Positions 11,492-21,698 of a stretch of 64,000 nt of DNA are shown here, piece by piece. The stretch lies in assembly GCA_029844215.1 (NCBI GenBank), contig CM056723.1:5726980-5790979 (forward strand), read 5' to 3'. Below the pieces are notes generated by a model, which made no database searches, had not been told where the DNA came from, and worked only from the letters and a program-made list of their open reading frames with translations. Position numbers and translations under genes: made by a program. Numbering within the stretch: the stretch's first letter is position 1; the number at the start of each line of letters is the position of its first letter. This DNA comes from Przewalskia tangutica. Its lineage: Eukaryota; Streptophyta; Magnoliopsida; Solanales; Solanaceae.

Positions 11492-11724
11492 TGTATATAA
11501 TATATCTGGTTAATCTCTTTCAATACAATATACTGGTAGAAATTGAGCCTAAAGTAATATGTTCCATGTTTTTTATTCATTATTATATACAATATATAGT
11601 AATACATGGTTATTGACAAAGCTACAAACTAAATAACTAATCTAACTAATTACAATGAGAGTATTAACTAACAAAATATAAAAGATATATAATGATATGA
11701 TAATATTCTGGTAATATTCTATCA
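11492..11724 (-). repeat. 3' LTR of copia relic 1
   Basis: In minus sense it starts TGATAGAATATTACCAG right after a GCGGGGGTG polypurine stretch at the end of pol and ends ATATTATATACA. TG/CA ends and 233-bp length fit a copia LTR. The left flank is TCAAC (11487-11491); no matching duplication was found at the far end, where the element is truncated. Confidence 0.7.
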
Positions 11725-14700
11725 CACCCCCGCAGTTGAAGCGGGAGGTTCTCGTACGCTGAGACTGACTCAAAAATCATCAGAGTATGCGCGGAAGTCC
11801 TTCAGTACATATGTCAGGAATTTGATACCGAAAAGGAAAATGAAGGACACGAACTTGTCCACGAGCAACTTTCTCACATACAAAGTGAATATCCATTTCA
11901 ACGTGTTTAGTGCGCTGATGTTGAACGGGATTGCCGGAAAGATGTATCGCACTTACATTATCACAGTAAACTAATGTAGCTTTGTGGATTGAGCAGTGAA
12001 GCTCCAACAAAAGGTTGTGTATCCAACAAGACTCAGAAATAACATTTGCTACTCCTCTGTACTCGGCTTCGGCACTGGATCGAGACAAAGTAGGTTGTCG
12101 TTTAGAAGACCAAGAAAGCAAGTTATCTCCGAGGAAGACACAATAACCCGATGTGGATCGTCGATTGTCAAGACAACCACCCCAGTCAGCATCAATGTAA
12201 GAGGTGATACCTGAGGACTTGTAGAGGTGTAAGCCAAAGTGGGGAGTAGCTTGGACATATCGCAAAATACGTTTGAGAGCATTCATATGTTCATCCTTCG
12301 GGCTATGCATATGTAAGCATATTTGTTGCACGCCATACGATATTTCTGGTCTCGTGAAAGTGATACTGCAATGCTTCTGCTAAACTGCGATAGTGAGTCG
12401 GGTCTGCATATGGAGAACCCAAAGAGACACTAAGTTTGAAATTAGTGTCCACCGGTGTGGAGGTCGGTTTACAAGACATCATGTCTGCTCGTTCAACAAT
12501 CTTTTCGGCATACTTCTTTTGACAAAGAAATAAGTCACCTGCATGTCTCATAACAACAATGCCCAAAAATAGCTTCGGGGGCCCAAATCTTTCATAGCAA
12601 ATTCAGAAGCAAGGAGTAACATAATGGATTGGCGAAGTGCATCAGAAGAGGTAATTAGGATGATATCATCGACATATAACATAATGTATGTCATGACATT
12701 ACTCTTTCTATAGATGAAAAGTGAATGATAAGATTTTCTATGTGAAAAACCAATAGAGGATACAAAATCAGCAAATCGTTGGTACCATGCACGAGGAGCA
12801 TGTTCAGTCCATAGAGTGATTTCTTCCAATGACACACATAATCTGAAAGAACCGGATTCCTGAATCATATAGGCTGATGCATATAAACGGTTTCATGAAG
12901 GTCCCTATGCAAGAAGGCATTTTGACATCAAGCTGATTAATAGGCCATGATTTGGATAAAGCAATGCTGAGAACAGTCCGAATAGTTATCGGTTTCACCA
13001 TCGGACTGAAAGTTTCATCACAATCCACACCCACCTGTTGAGACCTGTCATCACCTACAAGACGAGCCTTGTGCCTATCAAAAGAACCATCCCGGTGTCC
13101 AAGTGTCAAGTCCCGAGGGCTTGTGTCCTTGCTTCAGAAAGTCATTTAGAAAGATCCGCTTTTCCATCAGATTTCTTTTTATGTCAAAAATCCACATAGA
13201 ACGAATAACATTAGCATCGGGAGGACAGGGCACTAGATCCCACGTCTTATTTTCAATAAGAGCATTATATTTGTCAATCATGATAATTTTTCAATTTGGA
13301 TCGGACAAGGAAATTTTTGGGTTACGAGGAAGAGGTGAAGGGGCAACCGAGGACAACAGATTAAATTGTTGTTTGGGTTCAGAAATATCGTGCATAACAC
13401 GAGTTTCCATTGTCCGTGGGAGGCTGGATGGGTGTGGTCTGGAGGGATATGGCTAGGTTGGGTGTGGGCTATGAGGGAAGCTGGGCGAGTTGTGATCGGA
13501 AAGATGGGGCAGAGCCATTGGCCGGGAAGAGGCAGCGGGATCTGGGACACAGACGGAAAGACTGTTCCGAGGTTCCTGTGGCCGGGTTTGTTAGCCCACC
13601 CGACACGGGACAGTGGAAATTGGGTCGGGCGCCAATGACGGTAGCGTCTGATTTTACAATTGATGATTAAAAGGGGATTGAGGCCATTATTTAAGAAGTC
13701 ATAGGAAATCGGAGGTGGAGAATGTAGCTTGGCAAAAGGGAATTGGGACTCGTTGAATATGACATGCCTAGAAATTATTATTTTTCGGCTGGACAATCGT
13801 AAGAGTTGTAACCTCGATGATTAGACGGGTAACCAAGAAAGACACATGGGTTGGAACGAGGTTGCGGTTTATTGATCTTGGTTGAGGGATGAAGTGGGTA
13901 GCAGAGACACCCAAAGGTTCGTAAGTGTTTATAGGAAGGATTTCGAAGATAGAGAACTTGAGTCAGAGACTTGGGCTTCAAGGACTTGTTTGGGAGAATG
14001 TTCAAGAGATATGTTGCCATTGATAGAGTATGATGCCAAAAATAGGGAGGGAGGGAGGCGTGGGAAAGGAGGGTACGAAGAAAGTTATTTATGGTTCTTA
14101 TTTTTCGTTCGACTTTGCCATTTTTGGCGCAAAAGAGATATTCTATTCAAATTGTGTCTGAATTAAAGCACTAAAGGATGAAAAAATAGAATAGACTTGA
14201 GACTTATTGCCAATAGAAAATTGCTGCAATGGTTGATGTTGAGGAGGCTAGATGATCGATAGTGGTGGTGAGAGGATAAAGGTCCCCGGTGCTATTACAT
14301 ATCATTACTCGCATCCCTGTTAAAACGTCATTCACAGAAAAACCAAAAAGATCAAATTCAAGGAAAATATTATTATCAGTTGTGAAACGACGCACAAAGA
14401 TTAAATTTTTAATAAGTTTCGAGGCATGAAAGACATTGTTTAAGGTTAATGGGGGATGTGGTGGGGAGATGGATGATTATCCATGTCTTGTCCACTGCCA
14501 ACAATAATATTACGAGATAGTACCTTGGGATGCCTTCATATGAGATGTTGCGCCAGTATTCATTTATCAATTTTTGTCTGGAACGTTGAGAAACATTATG
14601 TGCATTGCCGCCTCAATATCCGTTAGTGCGTAGGTTGAAGGAGGAGAGCCATGTGCACTGTATGCTTGTTGTGGAGGTGCTCCGAGAATCGAGCCGGTGA

Positions 14701-14985
14701 TTGGGCCCAGGATGATGTCAGGTAGGAGCAGGGTGGAGCAGCCCACACTTGTTGGCCCCACGCTGCCCACGGTGGGTACGCAACCCACGACGGAGGCTAC
14801 TGCCACTGCTACTACCACTGTGGGTGGCTGCCACTGCTTCTTCCTCAGCACCGCGGCTTCTGCCGAATTTTTTGCCTCTGTTGTTATTCCAGAGAGGTAT
14901 CAAACAAGTGAAAGTCTTGCATCCGTAAGTGAAAGTCTTGCATCCGTCATTGGTATCAAACAAGGCTCGCATAGATAAAAACGTA
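11725..14985 (-). pseudogene. Ty1-copia relic 1 (gag remnant to RNase H)
   Basis: Minus-strand pieces from right to left are: a short gag linker (14567-14851), the GAG-pre-integrase start MRRFTTDNNIF (14395), the integrase end MATYLLNILPNKSL and FLGYPSNHRGY (13778-14020), the reverse transcriptase with LYVDDIILITSS (about 12646-12690), and RNase H with STSGYCVFLGDN and VYCDNVSAIHLSGN (about 12150-11930). The catalytic core of integrase is missing between about 14030 and 14200, so there is an internal deletion. Several frameshifts divide reverse transcriptase (12303-12566, 12548-12868, 12804-13109). The 5' LTR and primer-binding site are absent at the right end. It is closely related to relic 2 at 19205-24497. 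Confidence 0.85.
14897..14963. repeat. Short tandem duplication
   Basis: A 21-bp unit beginning AAGTGAAAGTCTTGCATCC occurs twice in tandem (14906-14926, 14927-14947), and GGTATCAAACAAG flanks the pair on both sides. It marks the broken right edge of copia relic 1. Confidence 0.8.
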
Positions 14986-15323
14986 ACAAGGAATCAAGAA
15001 CTAGATATTATCGAATCAAATATGTTTTAATTTTTCACAATAAAATATGTATTAATTTAATTTTAGTATAGGAAAACATGTAAGCCAATACCAATTTAAA
15101 TGGTAAAAACAGAGACCAAGAAAAAGGGACAACTACATACTATTTCTATTTACAAATACTACTCTGCAATACCAGATTTCCAATTTTCCATACTATCAAA
15201 TTAAATAAACCCCATGATCTTGAAGGAAAAGAAGATAAGTAAACTGACAATAAATTGATAAAACTACCAAAGAAGTCTAACAGAGACAACCATCAATGAA
15301 AAAACAGAGAAATTTTAGTTTAC
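14986..15323. other. AT-rich DNA, nothing recognised
   Basis: No coding frame or repeat with defined ends is visible between the copia relic and the candidate exon at 15324. Confidence 0.5.
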
Positions 15324-15401
15324 CTTTTGAAAAGGAGTAAAAACAGCACTGATAATTGGAGGCTTTTGGGATGAAGTTAAGAATTTTATTGGGTTAGGCA
15401 T
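15324..15401 (-). CDS. Candidate orphan first exon, unknown gene
   Basis: On the minus strand an ATG opens a 26-codon frame reading MPNPIKFLTSSQKPPIISAV and six more residues, then meets CAAAAG|GTAAAC, a good donor site in phase 0. The Ser/Lys-rich start could be an organelle-targeting peptide. No further exon follows, because a copia relic occupies the DNA downstream. It may be the surviving start of a broken gene or a chance frame. Confidence 0.2.
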
Positions 15402-15843
15402 AAAAGTAAGTAACATAAATCACTACTATTATGAAACTCCCTTAGGCTATAACGTAAAAGAGATAGAAGGATAAATATGGAGAAGAACAAGGGGAAAAGG
15501 TCTAACCACTTTCAAATAGGACCAAATGAAGCAGACGCCAAAGCCACCATTTTACCCGTCAAACTATCTCTTTGATCCGGAAAAAGTCCAAAGGCCAAAC
15601 CCCCTGTCTGCATCAGAACTCAGAAGCCCTTTAATTAGGTGGGATGTAAATTGAGTAATATACGTGAGTGAGCAATTCGTACGTATTTTATGTAAGGTTG
15701 TGGTGCTTAGGTGATATCTAAACAAGAGAGCCGCATCGTACTTTGCTTCCCATCTTTGTGATGTCACTAAACTTTCGTTTTATTGCACTAAAATCACTAT
15801 TTTTATAAAAATAAAAATCTCAACTTTACTTAAGTAGAAAATA
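15402..15843. other. Intergenic DNA, no gene supported
   Basis: A 67-codon minus-strand frame (15564-15767) has no motif I recognise. The block at 15540-15610 is somewhat richer in GC than the rest. Confidence 0.4.
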
Positions 15844-16193
15844 GCATGTTTGGCCATGGAAGTGCTTATTTTTCTTTAAAGTATTTATTCTAAAAAATTG
15901 AGGTGTTTGGCTAGATTTTTGGAAGAAAATAAGTATTTTTTAGGAGTAGCAGAAATAATTTTTCAAAAGCTAAAAAAAAACTTTTGCCCAGAATAACTTT
16001 TTTTAAAAGTATTTTTGAGAAAAAAACACTTACAAACACTTTTTAAACGTTTGATCAAACATTAATTACTGTTCAAACGTAAAGTATTTTTTTTAAAATT
16101 AATTGGTCAAATAAAAAATGTTTTTTGCTAAAAATAATTTTTTGAAAAAGAACTTTTAAAATAAGTAGATTTTAATAGTTTGGCCAAACAGAC
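15844..16193. mobile_element. Possible MITE with TGTTTGGCCA ends
   Basis: The left end GCATGTTTGGCCA and the inverse of the right end, GTCTGTTTGGCCA, pair over 13 positions with two mismatches. The interior is made of AAAAGTATTTTT-like motifs and has no frame. The flanking duplication is unclear. Confidence 0.5.
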
Positions 16194-16574
16194 TATAAAC
16201 TATTTTTTGTAACCATAAAGTCACCCTAAGTATAGCATTAAGGCGTTAAGAGAAAGCAAAATAGACATTTTATATGATACTTAGATAAAATTGGATGACT
16301 TATTAGTTAATCAAACTTAAATGATTTTTTGTTATAAAAGTACTAATTTTGTGACTTTTTGTGATAGTTGAGCAAAGTCGATTGAATATATTATGTGTCT
16401 TTGATGCATAAAATAAATGCTGACCATAAACAAAATCAACATGTGATATTTTAACACATTTTGCCGCTCAGTCTAAATTAATTCAACCCCTATTTAGTGG
16501 GTAACTTTACAGTATAAAAATTCCAAACAAAAAAACTAATCTTTTAGGAAGTTCAGAGGCAAAATTAGTAGGAG
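16194..16574. other. AT-rich intergenic DNA
   Basis: No gene or defined repeat was seen. Confidence 0.5.
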
Positions 16575-16593
16575 TACAGTTGGCAAAATCAAC

Positions 16594-17346
16594 TTACCTA
16601 TAGGGCTATATGACCATAGATATTTTTTATTTTTTTTCGAAAAATTATCTCACTTTTTAAAAAATAATTAACGTTTGGCCATGAAAAATACACTCCAAAG
16701 GATGTTGAGACATACAAGGAGGAATATGATTAGAAATGAAGATATCGGGGACAGAGTGAGAGTGACATCGATGGAGGATAAGATGCGCGAAGCGAGGTTG
16801 AGATGATTCGGGCATGTTCAGAGGAGAGACACAAATGCCCCAGTGCGGAGGTGTGGGAAGTTGGCTATGGATGGGTTCAAAAGGGTAGAGGTAGATCGAA
16901 GAAGTATTGGAGAGAGATGATTAGACGAGATATGACGCTGATGCAATTTACTGAGGACATGACTCTACATAGGAAGTTGTGGAGGACACAAATTAGGGTA
17001 GTAGGTAGTTGAGCGTAGTCGTACTTACGCTTATATACTGATAGTTGTAGATAATATTGTAGGTCTGCTTAGTCTATCATAACAGTAGACGCAATATTAT
17101 TTTATAGTCTCTTGTTGTTTGATTTCTGTTGCTATGTGTTCTTTAGTGTACTTTGTTTACCTTATTTACATGTGTTAGTTACTGCTACTTTTTTCAGAAT
17201 GCTCTATTATGATTTATTCACTTTTGTTATCATCATTTTATAATGCTTTAAACTTTTTGTCCGGATTCGATTGTTTTTCTTGCGTTGCTTCTGCTTATGT
17301 TTTGTCTTGAGCCTAAAGTCTTTGGAATCATAGGCTCTACGTAAGT
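16594..17346 (+). mobile_element. 5'-truncated RTE-type LINE
   Basis: A plus-strand frame from about 16700 to 17011 reads the C-terminus of an RTE-like LINE reverse transcriptase: KMREARLR, then TGA in place of the usual Trp codon, then FGHVQRRDTNAPVRR, GRGRSKKYWREMIRRD and a stop. The 3' tail ends CTTGAGCCTAAAGTCTTTGG and GGCTCTACG, close to the standard RTE tail. A 19-bp direct repeat (TACAGTTGGCAAAATCAAC) lies at 16575-16593 and 17347-17365 and marks the insertion. About 95 bp between the left repeat and the recognisable coding region is not obviously LINE. Confidence 0.82.
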
Positions 17347-17500
17347 TACAGTTGGCAAAATCAACCTATTACTATATGAGGAGTCTTTATCCTTGGCGAC
17401 TTGCACCAAATCTCATTAAAATGACACGATACTTGGTTTGAGGCGAAATTTCACTAGGTGACCTACCTTGTACGTATTGCTCGGGCTATCAATGACCTTT

Positions 17501-18152
17501 GGGCTCGTTTGGTACGTCGTACTGAATTGTACTAATTTCATTGGACTGAATTGGATTATATTGGACTGGACTGTATTAATATATAATTGACGGTATTAAA
17601 ATATTAATATATAATGAATTGTATTTTTTATTTTATTTTTAATTTTTAGTACAGTCTAGGGGAGACCCACTTGATAGATGGGTCTCAAAAATGACAGTTG
17701 GACTGTACTATTTTTATGTACTATTTTTAGAAATAGTACAATCCATTGCGACTGAAAATGCACACCAAACGCTGTATTTTTTTATTGATCTGATCAGACA
17801 ATACAGACGTAAACGTGCCACTGGGCTCATTTGGTACATCGCACTGGACTGTATTAATTTCTTTAGAATGTACTGTATTGGACTGGACTGTATTAATATA
17901 CAATGGACGGTATTAGAGTATTAATATATAATTAACTGTATTTTTTTATTTTTTATTTATTTTTAGTACAGTCCAGGAGAGACCACATGCTAGATGAGTC
18001 TCAAAAATGGCAGTTGAACTGTACTATTTCTAAAAATAGTACAGTCCAGTTTAGAAATAATACAGTCCAGTGCGGCTGAAAACGTCCATCAAACGGTGTA
18101 TTATTTTTTTATTCAATATAATTCAATTTAATACAACATACCAAACGTGCCC
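17501..18152. mobile_element. Head-to-tail doubled MITE
   Basis: The left end GGGCTCGTTTGGTAC and the inverse of the right end GGGCACGTTTGGTA form terminal inverted repeats, with TTT on both sides. Internally a unit of about 320 bp is repeated in tandem: 17501-17822 and 17823-18152 both begin GGGCTC(G/A)TTTGGTAC and carry the same order of ACTGGACTGTATTAATATA, TAGTACAGTC and GGGTCTCAAAAATG-like blocks. No coding sequence. Confidence 0.75.
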
Positions 18153-18189
18153 TTTGTGTATTAGAACTAGCAATTACATACACCTTCTT

Positions 18190-18214
18190 GGAAAAGGAAA
18201 AGGAAAAGGAAAAG
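18190..18214. repeat. GGAAAA microsatellite
   Basis: Four consecutive GGAAAA units followed by GGTGAAGG. Confidence 0.85.
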
Positions 18215-18689
18215 GTGAAGGTGGAAATAATTAATATTCGCATCTATGCTCGCTTGTCGTAGTATGATTTGTACAACAGAAGTCAATCTGATTTATTGGA
18301 AAATCAACAGTGAAACGAATCTTTAAGGCTCTGAGAAGCCTGATATAGCAAGGACCACACGTCATTCTTACTCTCTCTCTCCTTTCACTTTTATTATACA
18401 TTATAATTAAAATAGATTTTTATTTTTACTTATCACTTTTAGGCTTTTAGCATATCAATATAATATTTTTTTTTTAATTTTACTTATAGTATTAATTATT
18501 TATTTCAAATTATTTTTTAAATTTAATAAAGTTATGTATCAATTAATATAATATCATGATAAATTATACGCTTTATTTATTATTTGTTAAGTTATATTCA
18601 AAATTAAAAGTAGACAATGGTGTGTTACGTTTCTTTTTCTCTTTCATCTTTTTTCACAAACAGGACCACATAAAATTAATAAACAAATA
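18215..18689. other. AT-rich intergenic DNA
   Basis: A CTCTCTCTC stretch at about 18372 and long A/T runs; no gene or bounded repeat seen. Confidence 0.5.
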
Positions 18690-18934
18690 TAGTATTTTTT
18701 CGGTCCAATTTATATGACATTTTTTTCTTTTTAGTCGGTCTAAAAAAGTGACATCTTTCGATATTTAGTAACAATATCACTTGGAATTTTTTATTTTACC
18801 TTTAATAAAATAATTTGTAGTCACACATTTTTCAATATCTTATTTCAAATCACAATTTTTTTAAAAAAAATATTTTTTTCTTAAACTCCATAACCAGATA
18901 ACCACATTCATATTAAATGGAACGGAGGGAGTGA
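18690..18934. mobile_element. Stowaway-like MITE
   Basis: The right end AATGGAACGGAGGGAGT is the inverse complement of the Stowaway terminus CTCCCTCCGTTCCA. The left end TTTTTTCGGTCCAATTTATA is a decayed match. Length about 245 bp and AT-rich interior fit the class. The TA duplication is only approximate. Confidence 0.65.
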
Positions 18935-19204
18935 TACTTATGATTAAAAAAGAAATAGCTCAACTTATTACATTAAATTCTCGTCGAGTCTGAAAGGTCG
19001 GATCATATTGAGTTATTATCGCCAGTATTACTTTGTATTTTTCAAGAGAATTATATATGTCGTCACCCGTGAGCCATGAATTTTGAGGACTTCAAAAATG
19101 TCATCTGATTTTTTTTTTGCTTTATTATATTTACATTGATAGATTTTCAACGAAGGTGGTTCAATGAATTCTCATTCTTGCATGTGGCTCTAGCTAGTTG
19201 TATT

Positions 19205-20385
19205 TGTAAGAGTTGAGTGTTGGGACGTGAAGAACTTTAACTTGTCCACGGGTAATTTTTTCGCGGACAAATAAGATATTCATTTCAATGTGTTTTGTGC
19301 GCTGATGCTAAACAAGATTGCCCGATAAGTATATCGCACTCACATTGTCACAATAAACCATTGTTGCCTTCTCAATCAGACATTGTAGTTCCAATAGTAG
19401 ATTACGAAGCCAACATGATTCAGCAACCACATTGGCTACACCTCTGTATTTCGCCTCAGCGCTAGACCGAGACAATGTGGATTGTCGTTTAGACGACAAG
19501 GACACAAAATTGTCTCCCAAAAACACACAATAATCGGAAGTGGAGTGTCGTGTGTCCGGACAGCCACCCCAATTTGCATCTGGGTAGGCTGAGAAGTGCT
19601 TGATTGAAGACTTATACAAATGAAGTCCGAAATGGATAGTGCCCTTCACATACCGCAGAATCCTCTTGAGAGCCTCCATATGTTCTTCCTTCGGATCATG
19701 CATGTGTAAACAAACTTGTTGGACCACATAGGAAATATCAGTCCTCGTAAAAGTGAGATACTGCAATGCACCAGTCAGGTTGCGGTAATGTGTGGCGTCG
19801 CTGAATGGAGTACCAGAAGCGTTGCTCAACTTTGCCTTCATGTCAACTGGAGTACGTGAAGGTTTGCATGAAGACATTCCTGCTTTTTCAAGTATCTCCT
19901 CAGCATACTTCTTTTGGTGAAAGCGGACCACCGCAAATTGGTGGCAATGATGCCAAGAAAATAATTCAACGGACCTAAGTCATTCATTGCAAACTCGGCT
20001 GCAAGAAAAGACATAATAGACTGGCGGAGTGAAGTTGATGATGCAGTGAGTATAATATCATCAACATACAGAAGTATATAAGCCATATCAGTGCCCTTTT
20101 GATAAATAAAAAGAGACTGGTCGAACTTGTTGTGAGAGAATCCTAATTTTGAAAAAAATCTGGCAACCGTGTTATATCATGCCTGTGGGGCTTGTTTCAG
20201 GCCATATAAGGATTTCCTCAATAAGCACACATGATCCGGCCTGGCAAGATCACGAAATCCCAACGGTTGATGCATGTATACCGTTTCCTGCAAGTGTCCA
20301 TGTAAAAATACATTCTTGACATCCAACTGATGAATAGACCATGATTTAAACAGTGTCATGCTAAGAACAATCCTAATAGTTGCAG
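19205..20385 (-). pseudogene. Copia relic 2: RT and RNase H part
   Basis: On the minus strand this part encodes QLDVKNVFLHGHLQETVYMH and the KSLYGLKQAPQA block of reverse transcriptase (20177-20330). YVDDIILTASS follows (20050-20075), then ARTDISYVVQQVCLHMH-like sequence with an Arg-to-Thr context, and RNase H with DSTSDYCVFLGDN-type and VYCDNVSAIYLSGN motifs. A frameshift near 19840-19930 splits two overlapping frames. The tail after VLHVP does not reach the usual DIFTKGLP block but runs into TCAACTCTTACA, the same 12 bp that ends the 5' LTR of this element. Confidence 0.85.
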
Positions 20386-20390
20386 GCTTG

Positions 20391-21693
20391 TGGTCGGTGT
20401 ATTTTATATACACTTTTTGAGTCATTTTTAGTTAGTATTTTATCCATTTTGTTGATGTTCAGTGTAGTATTAGGGTCGTTTTCTTCCTTTTGTGTCACAT
20501 CGGTCAAAAATGGAGAAATGACGAAAAGGAGCGAAAAGAGCATAATTAAGATGGAATTGCACACTAAAAGGGCCAATAAATGAAGTCTAAGAAGTTCCGG
20601 GAAGTATAGAGGAGATCAGACGAAGTCCGGACGAAAAAAGGGCGAAAGCAATCCGTCGAAAAGCGTCTCGAGCGCCGCGTGCTGAATGTTCGAAAGTTGA
20701 TTTCACGCAGTTTTTCGCCGTGGCGCCTAATCTCGAGCTACGCGCGCCACGGGATTTTTAACGTTTTGGGCCGAATTTGACACGTTTTCAGAGTCCAAAA
20801 GGGATAATTTTTCCTACCTACAAAACCTATATAATCCCTAAAAACCCTGCTCATGATTCATTCAATCATTGTACATACAACACAACTTTGGAGGCTAAGA
20901 CTTTGGGAGGCTTTTCAAGTATTTTCTTTTCTTTCTTTTTGCTTTGTTTATTTCAATTCATGTATGGAGATTGTATTAGTTCTTAGCGTGACTATGACTA
21001 GGAGCTAATTACTTATTTAGGGATTTCCTTGTGATTCTCTTAAACTCTTATTCATGAAGTATACATTAGTTGATTTCTTCTTCACTTGTTTAAGATTTAT
21101 TCAATAGTTGCTTTGATTGCTTGATAATTAATTGATCACTAGTTATCATCACTTATATGAGTTCTAATCGAAATCCGAAAGGGGAGATTGTGAATATGCT
21201 ATAGTTGAATAAACATAGGTTTAAATCGTGGACGAAAGTACCCCGATACTTGTGTAGTTTAATAGGTTATTGCTCCTAATCCTCCTTTGTAGTCAATCTT
21301 GTCATCGAAAGATAGAAGGGTTCTCCATTGGGGTTGAGTGTTTATATTACCTTAACAGGAGTATAAAACGGTAGAGTTAACCTGCTATCTTAACGTAGAA
21401 GAAGGAGTTAGTCTAATTGTATTAAGGATTGAATAGAGTGGATAGTTGATGATCTTGGAAGCCCCAATTCTCCATCATAACTGATTTAAATCAAAGTATT
21501 TTCATAATTAGTTTATTTCCTGCATTATTAGTTTAGAATTCCAACTAAATTAACGTTAACCAAATAGAAACTAAAGCATAGATAATCGGTACTTGAAAAC
21601 CAGTCCCTGAGGACGATATTCGGTCTTACCCAGACTATATTACTTGTAACGATACGTGCACTTGCGTTTAACGTGTGTATAAATCGCACATCA
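20391..21693 (+). mobile_element. Solo LTR, family B copy 1 (TSD GCTTG)
   Basis: A 1303-bp unit with TG/CA ends (TGGTCGGTGTATTTT ... AATCGCACATCA) sits in the reverse transcriptase of copia relic 2. The duplication GCTTG is at 20386-20390 and 21694-21698, and removing the unit rejoins the SPVVKPATIR motif. A TATA box (CCTATATAATCCC, about 20826) and GC-rich upstream blocks mark U3 on the plus strand. Two inverted relatives are at 60028-61245 and 63264-64000, where one sits next to a Ty3-gypsy-like gag. That suggests, but does not prove, a gypsy origin. Confidence 0.87.
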
Positions 21694-21698
21694 GCTTG

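Noticed and set aside
11416..11619. Open frame with a poly-Pro stretch on the minus strand
   Set aside because: The Pro run is only the translated G homopolymer; the rest is LTR sequence.
13366..13670. Overlapping Trp/Gly-rich plus-strand frames
   Set aside because: Antisense of the low-complexity Pro-rich linker between integrase and reverse transcriptase in copia relic 1.
14951..14966. TTGGTATCAAACAAGG as a plus-strand primer-binding site
   Set aside because: No LTR end precedes it on the plus strand, and the surrounding copia relic is on the minus strand; it is part of a local duplication.
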